A DNA stretch of 64,000 bases from Bacteroidia bacterium. Its GTDB lineage: Bacteria; Bacteroidota; Bacteroidia; Flavobacteriales_D; Cryomorphaceae. How positions within the stretch are numbered: position 1 is the stretch's first letter; each line of letters begins with the position of its first letter. Shown here piece by piece: positions 27,538 through 35,270 of this stretch. The position numbers were made by a program, and so were the translations under genes. Below the pieces are notes generated by a model, which was not told the DNA's origin, ran no database searches, and saw only the letters and a program-made list of their open reading frames with translations. The DNA lies in contig JAUICL010000001.1 of assembly GCA_030427905.1 (NCBI GenBank), forward strand, positions 930,001 to 994,000, read 5' to 3'.

Positions 27538-29221
27538 TCAAGGCTTCAGAAATGTATTTGAAATAATTTTTAAGAACGGCTGCGTTTTCCGCTTTGGGTG
27601 TTGCAACTTCCAAAACCACCTTGCCGCTAGCCTGATTGAACGCTGCCAATTGATGCGTTAAATTGGCTTCAGAATCGGCTTTGATGTGAGTGAAACCATA
27701 GGCCTTGGCAAGTGATTGGATATCGACGGGATGGTGAGCATCAAAAAACGGCTCGAGAGCAGCTGTAGTGTCTGGACCTTTTATAATTCGGAAAATGCCA
27801 CCCCCACTATTGTTAATGACTAAAACCTTCAGATTTTCAGGAAACTCACGATTCCAAAGTGCATTTACGTCATAGCAAAAGGACATATCGCCTGTGATGA
27901 TTAAATGCGATCTCTTTGGGTCTCTTTTGGCAAATCCAGATGCCGTACTTGTAGATCCATCTATACCGCTCGTGCCGCGATTGGCAAACTGTTCTATACC
28001 TTTTTGCTGACCAAATAGTTGAGCATATCGCACCGGTGAACTATTGGCAAGGTGCAGTACTTGAAAGTCCAAGTTTCCATCAAGAACCTTTGAAAACACC
28101 TGAAAATCGGAATAGGGTAGCCTGGCGGTGTAGGAATTGTGAGCTTCCTGGGCAATACTTTTTATCGAATCCCATTTTTGACGATAGCTAGAGTTCAAAC
28201 CACCCATATACTCCATGCACAGGGCTAGACCTGTTTCGGCCTTCGCTTCAATATGGTGAGTTAGCGTCTGAAAGGTGTCAATCAATTCAGCTTTTTCGTC
28301 AAAGTGGATATGGCTTCTAATTCCCGCTTCGCGAAGCGTAGCTTTGACCACTTTTGATACCAGCATGCCCCCCATGGTGATCAACACATCGGGCATAATT
28401 TCCGATAGCAGCTCCCGATCGTTTATCGACATCAATATCCGGTCTATGGTGCTTATGGTACCCGAAGCTTCAATATTACTTGTGGTTTCGGTAAGTACCG
28501 CTGTATTTGGAAATTTCTTCAATTCAGCTACCACCGCAGATAGCTTGTGATTGGGAGCTGACTGACCGATCAATACGAGGATTTTCTTTTGACCAGAAAT
28601 CACTCTTTTTATTTCCGCTTTGATAGAAGTGTCGAGTTCTCTAAAACCTGCGAATTTTTTGATGGGCGGCCTGAAATCAGGAGCTTCATTTAGTTCCACC
28701 TGATGGTAAAGCGGCTCCCGAAGTGGAATATTGATGTGAATAGGACCATCTGTAATCTGGAGTGCATTATCGAGTTTACGGATGTTCCAGTTTTGTTCTA
28801 TATCATTCGTAGGCTCCGCTTTGAGTGAGAATGAGTCGCAGATGTGATTTTCGAGCACACCTTCCTGACGTATGGTTTGACCATTTCCTTGGTCTACCCA
28901 TTCTAAAGGACGATCTGCACTGACCACAATTAACGGGAGTCGTTGATAAAAGGCTTCGGCAGCTGCAGGGCCAATATTGATCACGGCTGAACCGCTTGTG
29001 CAAACTACGGCTACTGGTTTTTTACTGGCCAGAATCATCCCTAGAGCATAAAAGCCTGCTGACCTTTCGTCTGCTATACTGTGGCAATTAAACCATGAGT
29101 CGGCGTGGAAAGAAATAGTCATGGGGGCATTCCGCGAACCCGGACATATCACAATATCTTGAACGCCGAATGCTTTAAATCTGGAAACTAAGAGTTGAAT
29201 ACCTTCTTTATCGCTGATCAA
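27518..29221 (-). CDS. menD: SEPHCHC synthase MenD
   Basis: Thiamine-diphosphate enzyme condensing 2-oxoglutarate with isochorismate, the first committed step to menaquinone. The 567-residue product has normal length; catalytic Glu52 in ADERSAGFYALG, ICPGSRNAPM near the N terminus, and the ThDP/Mg motif GDMSFCYDVNAL (Gly444-Asp445). The start is a TTG at 29221: the family start (ISDKEG...) begins directly after it and no ATG lies nearby. It is 7 bp downstream of the menF stop. Confidence 0.94.
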   Translation of the reverse strand: MISDKEGIQLLVSRFKAFGVQDIVICPGSRNAPMTISFHADSWFNCHSIADERSAGFYALGMILASKKPVAVVCTSGSAVINIGPAAAEAFYQRLPLIVVSADRPLEWVDQGNGQTIRQEGVLENHICDSFSLKAEPTNDIEQNWNIRKLDNALQITDGPIHINIPLREPLYHQVELNEAPDFRPPIKKFAGFRELDTSIKAEIKRVISGQKKILVLIGQSAPNHKLSAVVAELKKFPNTAVLTETTSNIEASGTISTIDRILMSINDRELLSEIMPDVLITMGGMLVSKVVKATLREAGIRSHIHFDEKAELIDTFQTLTHHIEAKAETGLALCMEYMGGLNSSYRQKWDSIKSIAQEAHNSYTARLPYSDFQVFSKVLDGNLDFQVLHLANSSPVRYAQLFGQQKGIEQFANRGTSGIDGSTSTASGFAKRDPKRSHLIITGDMSFCYDVNALWNREFPENLKVLVINNSGGGIFRIIKGPDTTAALEPFFDAHHPVDIQSLAKAYGFTHIKADSEANLTHQLAAFNQASGKVVLEVATPKAENAAVLKNYFKYISEALTRQYSI

Positions 29222-29228
29222 TTTGGAT

Positions 29229-30215
29229 CTAATTATGGTTTAACAGCTTGTACATGGCTTGAGCTTTTGCTTCGGTCTCATCCCATTCAGCTTCAAGAAC
29301 AGAGCCTTGGGTGATACCTCCACCCACATAGATGGAAGCCCTGTTTTGATGTATTTGCATACACCTCAAATTAACGTAAAAATCTGCGTTTTCTCTGTCT
29401 CTCACCAGGCCAATATAGCCGGTGTACAGACCGCGGTTGTGATTTTCAAATGCTTCGATAGCTTCGATAGATCGGGATACGGGCAGCCCAGCAATAGCAG
29501 GGGTAGGGTGAAGTTTTGCCAAGATCGTATCAAGCGACATCTCTCCCATTTGAAATGTGAAGGTCGATTTGATATGAGCTACATTTCCCGCTTCAATGGT
29601 CTCTGGGCTAGATTCCGCATACGCTTCAACGCCCAATGTATTCAGTGTCGCTCTGATGTGCTGGCTCACTAATTCTTGTTCTTCCATTTCCTTTTCGCCC
29701 CATGTGTATGGAGCGGTAGCTACAGGTTGCGTTCCAGCAAGACTCACTGTTTTTAACGACCCCTTTCTTTGTTCGAGCAAAATCTCAGGGCTTGCTCCAA
29801 TCCAGCATCCGAGAGTTGGGTGAAGCAAGGTGTAGTTGAAGCTGTCCTTTCGCATTCTGTTTAAGTATCCAAACGTTCCGGCGAGATCGAAGTCGCCTTC
29901 GATGCTCACTGACTTAATCTTGGAAAGAATCGCTTTTGTTAGCTCGTTGAGCTTGAATAGCTTGCCAAACTCGGCGAAAGTTCGGGCGTACTCACTGAAG
30001 GTGCTACCCACTTCGGCCTTGCGAAATGGTTTGTGATCTACCGCTTTTGTCGGACTGTAGTACACAGCATTTTCACTTCCCCACGGCTTTACAACAAAAT
30101 AGGGGTATTTCGATGGTTTGACCGTTCCACATGATTCAAACCGATAAACCTTATCGGATTGTGGCAGCCTGCACCAGGCAAAGGGGGAAAGATGTTTCGG
30201 GCTCTGCTTATCCAT
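29229..30215 (-). CDS. menF: isochorismate synthase MenF
   Basis: Chorismate-binding enzyme converting chorismate to isochorismate. 328 residues from the ATG at 30215 (an in-frame TTG at 30230 is less likely). Visible motifs: GASPEILLEQ, SLAGTQPVA, KEMEEQELVSQHI, LHPTPAIAGLP (a family hallmark), and near the end FYVNLRCMQI with YVGGGITQGSVLEAEWDET. The product is a short form, with a reduced N-terminal domain. It overlaps the thioesterase gene by 8 bp and leads into menD. Confidence 0.92.
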   Translation of the reverse strand: MDKQSPKHLSPFAWCRLPQSDKVYRFESCGTVKPSKYPYFVVKPWGSENAVYYSPTKAVDHKPFRKAEVGSTFSEYARTFAEFGKLFKLNELTKAILSKIKSVSIEGDFDLAGTFGYLNRMRKDSFNYTLLHPTLGCWIGASPEILLEQRKGSLKTVSLAGTQPVATAPYTWGEKEMEEQELVSQHIRATLNTLGVEAYAESSPETIEAGNVAHIKSTFTFQMGEMSLDTILAKLHPTPAIAGLPVSRSIEAIEAFENHNRGLYTGYIGLVRDRENADFYVNLRCMQIHQNRASIYVGGGITQGSVLEAEWDETEAKAQAMYKLLNHN

Positions 30216-30624
30216 TTGGCAGATCGACAATCATGTTTGTCATTCTACAGACACTTATCAATTTTCCTTCCGGAGATTCAATGCGTATCTCCCAAACGTG
30301 GGTCGTTCTTCCACGATGCAGAAGGGTACCAGTTCCGATGACTTCACCTTCTCTGATGCTTCGAATGTGGTTGGCATTGATCTCAAGGCCCACAGCTCCT
30401 TTTTTGTCACCTGCTACAAGTAGGTGACTACCCAAGCTCCCGATAGATTCGGCAAGCGCTACTGAAGCACCGCCATGGAGCAGGCCAATAGGCTGATGGA
30501 CTAATGGAGAGACAGGCATTCGCGCTACAATTCGGCCTTGTGCTATTTCTTCAAAAGATATTTTGAGCGTTTCGATCAAGGTGTTCTTGCAAAACGCTTC
30601 AACTTCTTCAATGGTTTTAATCAC
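30208..30624 (-). CDS. menI: hotdog-fold thioesterase, probable DHNA-CoA thioesterase (MenI)
   Basis: 138 residues of the PaaI/YdiI hotdog type with the active-site region HQPIGLLHGGASVALAESIGS (catalytic Glu in ALAES) and VGLEINANHIRSIREGEV. YdiI-type enzymes release 1,4-dihydroxy-2-naphthoate from its CoA ester. Family alone does not fix the substrate, but position as the first gene before menF and menD, with overlap to menF, makes the menaquinone role likely. Its own promoter is visible upstream. Confidence 0.82.
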   Translation of the reverse strand: MIKTIEEVEAFCKNTLIETLKISFEEIAQGRIVARMPVSPLVHQPIGLLHGGASVALAESIGSLGSHLLVAGDKKGAVGLEINANHIRSIREGEVIGTGTLLHRGRTTHVWEIRIESPEGKLISVCRMTNMIVDLPNG

Positions 30625-30638
30625 TTGAAAATTTTTTT

Positions 30639-30671
30639 CAAAGATACCATAAGGGGCATATTCGATGTCAA
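30639..30671 (-). promoter_or_regulatory. promoter of menI-menF-menD (TTG-N22-TATCTTTG)
   Basis: On the minus strand TTG (30671-30669), a 22-nt spacer and a perfect TATCTTTG (30646-30639) match the Flavobacterium consensus TTG-N17-23-TAnnTTTG. The box ends 14 nt before the menI ATG. Confidence 0.72.
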
Positions 30672-30686
30672 TTTATCGCTAGGTTG

Positions 30687-30694
30687 TAGATTTG
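30687..30694 (+). promoter_or_regulatory. -7 box TAGATTTG of the response regulator
   Basis: Perfect TAnnTTTG ending 7 nt before the TTG start at 30702, so the message would be almost leaderless. Its -33 region falls within the divergent menI promoter (30639-30671). Confidence 0.55.
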
Positions 30695-30701
30695 ACAAAA
30701 A

Positions 30702-31430
30702 TTGACAGCCTTGGCAGAAAAGAAAAAGCGGATTCTTCTGGTCGAAGACGAAGAGAGCCTAATAGAAGTAATAGCTCTAAACTTAAGGCTCGAAGGCTAT
30801 GATGTGACCATAGCGCGCGACGGCGAAGAAGCTATTAGAACGGCACTAGGAGCTCGGTTTGACCTTTGTATACTCGACATCATGCTGCCTAAGGTGGATG
30901 GAATAACGGTTTGCCGAACTTTACGGATGGAGAATGTGGGAATCCCGATACTTTTTTTAAGTGCTAAGTCTTCGAGTAGCGATCGGGTGGAAGGGCTTAA
31001 AAGTGGTGGCGATGACTACCTCGTAAAACCATTTAATTTGGAAGAGCTCCTCTTAAGAGTCTCGAATCTGATTCGAATGCATGGATTGGCTAAAGGCCAT
31101 GACTCCGATTTGAAGTCATATTCGTTTGGTGGAAACGAAGTTCGATTTGACACGTTTGAGATACGTGGTGTATCTGGTGAGTGGCTCACCTTATCAAAAA
31201 GGGAAATTAAACTTCTAAAATTTTTGATTGAGAAAGAAGGACAAGTGGTTTCGCGCGAAGAGATTCTCGAGACGGTGTGGGGCTACGATGTCTATCCTTC
31301 CACACGCACTATCGACAATTACATACTCTCTTTTCGTAAATATTTTGAAAAAAATTCGCGAGAACCAGTTTTTTTTCAATCAATTCGTGGAGTTGGGTAT
31401 AAATTTAACGACCCTGGGAAGGGTGTGTAA
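30702..31430 (+). CDS. OmpR/PhoB-family response regulator (orphan)
   Basis: 242 residues: receiver domain (about 9-125) with acidic pocket Glu15/Asp16, phospho-acceptor Asp59 (CILDIMLP), Ser87 and Lys109 (YLVKPF); then a winged-helix DNA-binding domain (about 140-238) with TLSKREIKLLKFLI, VVSREEILETVWG and STRTIDNYILSFRKYF. No sensor kinase is next to it. There is no ATG near the N terminus: the start is the TTG at 30702 or the in-frame TTG at 30711. It is divergent from menI with overlapping promoter regions. Target genes cannot be read from the sequence. Confidence 0.9.
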   Translation: MTALAEKKKRILLVEDEESLIEVIALNLRLEGYDVTIARDGEEAIRTALGARFDLCILDIMLPKVDGITVCRTLRMENVGIPILFLSAKSSSSDRVEGLKSGGDDYLVKPFNLEELLLRVSNLIRMHGLAKGHDSDLKSYSFGGNEVRFDTFEIRGVSGEWLTLSKREIKLLKFLIEKEGQVVSREEILETVWGYDVYPSTRTIDNYILSFRKYFEKNSREPVFFQSIRGVGYKFNDPGKGV

Positions 31431-31590
31431 GTGTCACTAGTACAGCGCTTTGTGTATTGGTTGGTTCGCTGTGTTGAAATTTTGTCGAGAAAAAACTGCC
31501 ATTAAACGCGTTTTTTTTGTGTTTAAAGGCAACCATGAAATATAGTCCCGTCTTATAGGTGGTTTCAAATTTTTCCTTGCAGGTTTTAAG

Positions 31591-31618
31591 GCGCCCCGAA
31601 TTCGTTCCGGGCGCTTTT
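31591..31618 (+). terminator. terminator-like hairpin after the response regulator
   Basis: GCGCCCCGAA (31591-31600) pairs with TTCCGGGCGC (31605-31614) with one mismatch, followed by TTTT. It stands 160 bp after the regulator stop and ends 4 bp before the convergent addB stop. Confidence 0.72.
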
Positions 31619-31621
31619 CTA

Positions 31622-34324
31622 TTATTCAAACTTCGCGTACTTGAAGTCCGAGTTTTTTTCCAGCTTCTCACTCAGATTCAACATGGCTCTGATGGTCTCC
31701 GCTAAGAATGTTTCGTACGCGGTCTGGATCTCTTTTTCTTCTATGCTATGTTCTGTGCACAGTCCGCGGTTGTATGGCTTGGGCATAGAAATGATTCCGG
31801 CTCCCTTTATTCTTCGCGTGTAATGTTGTTGACCCAGCCATTGGTAGAGCATAAGCTGAGCTAGTTTGGGATGGCTCTGCAAAGTGTCCTGATCTATTTC
31901 CCCTCCGATATCTTTTGGATAAACATTTCCCGTTTTATAATCGACCACCATCAGCCCGTTCTCATGGCCTTCCACCCGATCGGCTATCCCGAAAAGGTTA
32001 GCCCGAATGGTGGTTCCTTCCACATCCACTTCAAACGGAGCTTGCATCACCACTTCAGCGTCTACAAAATCAAATGCACCATGCTCATTCACATAGGCCA
32101 ACTCTGAGTCGATAAACTTCGTGATCATTTCGTATGCCTTTTGTCTCAATAAGGCATTCAAGCCTTGGGTGGCACCTACCCAATCTCTGTTTTTAGCAAT
32201 GGCCTTGTCAAGTTCTTCGTCAATCTTCGAATTCATTTTGGTCAAAAGATCAAGCGTCACTTTTCCACCTACCAACGGAAGGTAAAGCTGCTCGAGTGTA
32301 TCGTGAACCACCGTTCCATATGTAGCGTCTGAAACTTCGGCAAGTTCTGGCTCACCGAGTTTTATGACCGATGTATAATACCATTCGAGTGGATCCTCGT
32401 AAAACCGATTGATGGATGAAGCAGACAGCCTCTCTTCAATGTGATGTTTTATTTGATCGAAGATGTAGCCATCTTTGACTAACTCAGCTGTAGCTATAGG
32501 GCTATTTTCAGAAACTTCTGGTGCGTACCAGTTTAGCTGGAGCTTGGGGTTCAGTATTTTCAAATTGTACTGCAGCTGGGCAATGTACCGGCTCATTTCC
32601 CCACCGCTCATACCTTCACGGTTTGTGTGAAAAATGAGCGACAGTTTGCTGGCGTTCTGAATGAGTCGGTAGAAATAGTATGAGAACACAGATTCACGCT
32701 CACGCTTACCCGGCAATCTGTGGTGGTTCAAAATCTCGTAGGGAATAAAACTTTCCAAATTTGGCTTGGGGGGCAGCACACCTTCATTTACTGAAGTGAC
32801 TATCACGTGATCGAAGCTCAAGCCCCGGGATTCAAGCATTCCCATAATCTGCAACTGATCGATGTGCGAGCCGATGAGATCAACTTTGACGCTTCGCACC
32901 CATTGGAAAACTATTTTTTTCAATCCATCAATATCCAATAGGTCAAAGCCGTCTGCTTTTAATTGAGCTAGGCCTACTTGTAGCTCTTCCGCCACTTTTC
33001 GAACCTGAATTTCAAGCAATTTATTCTCGGATTTTTTGGCCGCGGCACCTAGTTGACCAAAAATCTGAATCAAGCTTTCCACTCGCTCCCTACCTTCACC
33101 TTTCAACCAATCAAAGATTAGATCCCAAGCGGGGTCGTTGACCGATTCTCTTAGTGCATCAATGCTCATGTATCCGTTTGGCGGAGTGACTGCATGCATG
33201 GTTGGTAGCATGATCAATGACACTTGGTTGGTCTTAAACTCATTCCATACATCGAGTTTTACCAATAGATCTCCGTCGGAAACATTGGTACGCTTCGCCA
33301 GATCAAAGAGCAGATCCATCCAGTGGGCCACGGCACTGTCGGCTGCCGACACTCCCATGGTCATATTTGCTTCAATCTCTTTGGGGAGATAACTCAAGAC
33401 AGGTGTGAGCAAACTTTCGTCAGATAAAACCAGTGCAGTTTTCTTCAGCGACTCTGGGGGTAAGTTTTCCAACAATCGGCCTACGATGGACGCCTGCTGT
33501 AAATTGAAATCAGTTTGATAGATGTCTACTTCCAGATCCTTCTCGAGAAGCCCCTTTTCTGGGGTTAGGGCCTTTCCGATCCCTTTTTTGAGATACGATC
33601 GAATGAACGTACCCGCATGATGATTAGGAGTGTCGATGTAGTAGGGGTCTACTTCAAAGAAGCACTCGGCGCGCTTTTCCTTGATCAACCGTTGGATAAT
33701 TTCTTGCTCACAGCCACTCAGTGCGTTTAACCCAGCGAAAACGTAATAGGTTGAATCATCCGAAATAACCGTGTCCAGTTTTTCGAGACAAGTGGAGATG
33801 ATCATTCCGCTGTAGCCCAACTTTCTTGATGCGAGTTCGGTTTTGAAGCGATCGTGTATTTCCTTCAGGCTCATCCAGAAGGTTCGGTATCTGGATTGCG
33901 ATTCGCTGAGTGGCTTGTCGAGAAAGCTAAAATGCTCGATATCGGTATACGCCACCAAGTCTTTGAATACATCTGCATTTTTCAGACCGTGACTATCGAT
34001 GGTGTTGAAGTCTTTGATCAGTGTGTCGCACCAACCCACCACAGTGTCGAGCGATTGGGCGTTGGCACCCATTACTCCCTGATATGCCTTGTAAAACGAG
34101 CCCACCAGCTCGATGTGATTGGCTGATTGGAGTCCGCTAACCTTTCCAGCCCATTGATTGATAGTGGTAATCTCCGGAATCCAATTGGTCCCGTCAACCC
34201 GTTGCGAAATCGTTCGTTTCAACTCCAGTCCCGACCGCTGGGTTGGGAGAATCACACAAAGATTTTGAAACGGGATTTCTAATTTTTTGAGCTCGTCAAA
34301 TAGTGCTTCTGAAAAAGCGCTCAT
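31622..34324 (-). CDS. addB: AddB-like PD-(D/E)XK nuclease subunit
   Basis: 900 residues. The N-terminal half is a degenerate helicase fold (VILPTQRSGLELKRTI in place of an active Walker A; SRGLSFDHVIVTSVNEGVLPP mid-protein), as in AddB/RexB, which partner AddA in end resection for RecBCD-type recombination repair. The C-terminal nuclease core is intact: Asp782 (GIADRVEGH), Asp795 and Lys797 (VVDYKTGN). The usual first iron-sulfur cysteine (YxxCPF...) is replaced in RFYEDPLEWYY, and only one Cys lies near the C terminus, so the Fe-S cluster seems absent. It overlaps the TPR gene by 4 bp (ATGA). addA is 5 kb away on the same strand. Confidence 0.85.
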   Translation of the reverse strand: MSAFSEALFDELKKLEIPFQNLCVILPTQRSGLELKRTISQRVDGTNWIPEITTINQWAGKVSGLQSANHIELVGSFYKAYQGVMGANAQSLDTVVGWCDTLIKDFNTIDSHGLKNADVFKDLVAYTDIEHFSFLDKPLSESQSRYRTFWMSLKEIHDRFKTELASRKLGYSGMIISTCLEKLDTVISDDSTYYVFAGLNALSGCEQEIIQRLIKEKRAECFFEVDPYYIDTPNHHAGTFIRSYLKKGIGKALTPEKGLLEKDLEVDIYQTDFNLQQASIVGRLLENLPPESLKKTALVLSDESLLTPVLSYLPKEIEANMTMGVSAADSAVAHWMDLLFDLAKRTNVSDGDLLVKLDVWNEFKTNQVSLIMLPTMHAVTPPNGYMSIDALRESVNDPAWDLIFDWLKGEGRERVESLIQIFGQLGAAAKKSENKLLEIQVRKVAEELQVGLAQLKADGFDLLDIDGLKKIVFQWVRSVKVDLIGSHIDQLQIMGMLESRGLSFDHVIVTSVNEGVLPPKPNLESFIPYEILNHHRLPGKRERESVFSYYFYRLIQNASKLSLIFHTNREGMSGGEMSRYIAQLQYNLKILNPKLQLNWYAPEVSENSPIATAELVKDGYIFDQIKHHIEERLSASSINRFYEDPLEWYYTSVIKLGEPELAEVSDATYGTVVHDTLEQLYLPLVGGKVTLDLLTKMNSKIDEELDKAIAKNRDWVGATQGLNALLRQKAYEMITKFIDSELAYVNEHGAFDFVDAEVVMQAPFEVDVEGTTIRANLFGIADRVEGHENGLMVVDYKTGNVYPKDIGGEIDQDTLQSHPKLAQLMLYQWLGQQHYTRRIKGAGIISMPKPYNRGLCTEHSIEEKEIQTAYETFLAETIRAMLNLSEKLEKNSDFKYAKFE

Positions 34325-34899
34325 GCCTTGAATCCTTTGCCGATAAAGCTAAGGAATTCTTTGAAGGCTTTCCGCGATTTGAACACCTTGACCATTTCTC
34401 CGGAAAGCGATTGAGCTTTTCTCTCGGCTTCGGTTTCTTTCTGAATATTCGTCGGTTTTTCTAGACTTATATTAAAGTTGGGATCGTCTTCAGCGAGTTT
34501 GTCGGCTAGGGCAAATAGGGAATTGGCCTTGCTCTGGTGTCCGAGCTTTTCCTCTAAAAGTCCGAGATTGTTATGCGCTACGGCATCTTCAGGATCTAGG
34601 CTTATTGCAATTTGGTAATCTTCAATTGCTCCTTGTATGTCGCCCATGGCATCGCGTATATAGGCTCTGCTAGAGTATCGATAAGGATTCTTGGGCTCCA
34701 AAGATTGAGCTGTGTTCATATCTTGAAGTGAAGCGGGGAGATCGCTGTTGTGAAAAAAGGCAACCGCTCGTGTGCTGTACCAATCTGCATTGGTGTTGTC
34801 CATTTCTATCGCTTCAGAAAAGTGTTTTATTGCCTCTGCATACCGTTCCTTGTCGTATGCTTCCTTACCTCGTTGGAAAACGTTTATTTTGTCTAACAT
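34321..34899 (-). CDS. TPR repeat protein
   Basis: 192 residues with three to four tetratricopeptide repeats between about 5 and 135 (AYDKERYAEAIKHFSEAIEMD; ADWYSTRAVAFFHNSDLPASL; YRYSSRAYIRDAMGDIQGAI; AVAHNNLGLLEEKLGHQSKA) and a basic tail. No signal peptide, so cytoplasmic. Its stop overlaps the addB start, which suggests joint translation and perhaps a scaffold role for the nuclease, but the link is only positional. Confidence 0.85.
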   Translation of the reverse strand: MLDKINVFQRGKEAYDKERYAEAIKHFSEAIEMDNTNADWYSTRAVAFFHNSDLPASLQDMNTAQSLEPKNPYRYSSRAYIRDAMGDIQGAIEDYQIAISLDPEDAVAHNNLGLLEEKLGHQSKANSLFALADKLAEDDPNFNISLEKPTNIQKETEAERKAQSLSGEMVKVFKSRKAFKEFLSFIGKGFKA

Positions 34900-34913
34900 C
34901 CTTATATTTTGCT

Positions 34914-35168
34914 GTGGAATTTCCCTTGTACCGAAAATACATCAATGAAAAATCGTATTTCAAAATTACTTCACTTGAAGCATTTACTGAAATTCAAACT
35001 ATAGGTAAAAACTATAGGACGATTGAGTTTGTTGTAAAAATTCTACCCGATCGATATCTCATCCAAGATATGCTTGATTTGAAAGATGGACTTTGGGAGG
35101 AAGTTTCGGCAGCCGAGTTTGAAGCCTTTCAGGAAAGCTGCAGGAGAGATTTCAAGAAAGTAACATAA
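34914..35168 (+). CDS. small conserved protein of unknown function (84 aa)
   Basis: A GTG start at 34914 gives VEFPLYRKYINEKSYFKIT, EIQTIGKNYRTIEFVVKILPDR and a tail FEAFQESC. This matches my memory of a conserved Bacteroidota family of about 80-90 residues that begins with (M)xFPxYRKYxNxKSFFKI and contains AKILPDRxxIxDM. Longer in-frame starts upstream would run into the TPR gene and give low-complexity sequence, so they are not used. It is divergent from the TPR gene (15-bp gap), with TATATTTTG just before the start. Function unknown. Confidence 0.7.
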   Translation: MEFPLYRKYINEKSYFKITSLEAFTEIQTIGKNYRTIEFVVKILPDRYLIQDMLDLKDGLWEEVSAAEFEAFQESCRRDFKKVT

Positions 35169-35270
35169 ATGGCATGATTCCTTCTTGTGAATTTGGCATC
35201 TTGCCGTTTTTAAGGGCTGATGAATCAACTTGGTAAGAGTTTTTTCGTCAGTGACATAAGGCCACCAAAA

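Noticed and set aside
30216-30230. TTG start for menF at 30230
   Set aside because: ATG at 30215 gives a shorter overlap with the thioesterase gene and a plausible N terminus.
34728-34913. Longer in-frame extension of the small gene at 34914-35168
   Set aside because: The upstream part overlaps the TPR coding region on the other strand and reads as Cys- and Arg-rich sequence unlike the conserved family.
35220-35270. ATG at 35220 for the PKD protein
   Set aside because: It would place 17 mostly polar residues before the signal peptide; ATG 35271 gives a normal signal peptide directly.
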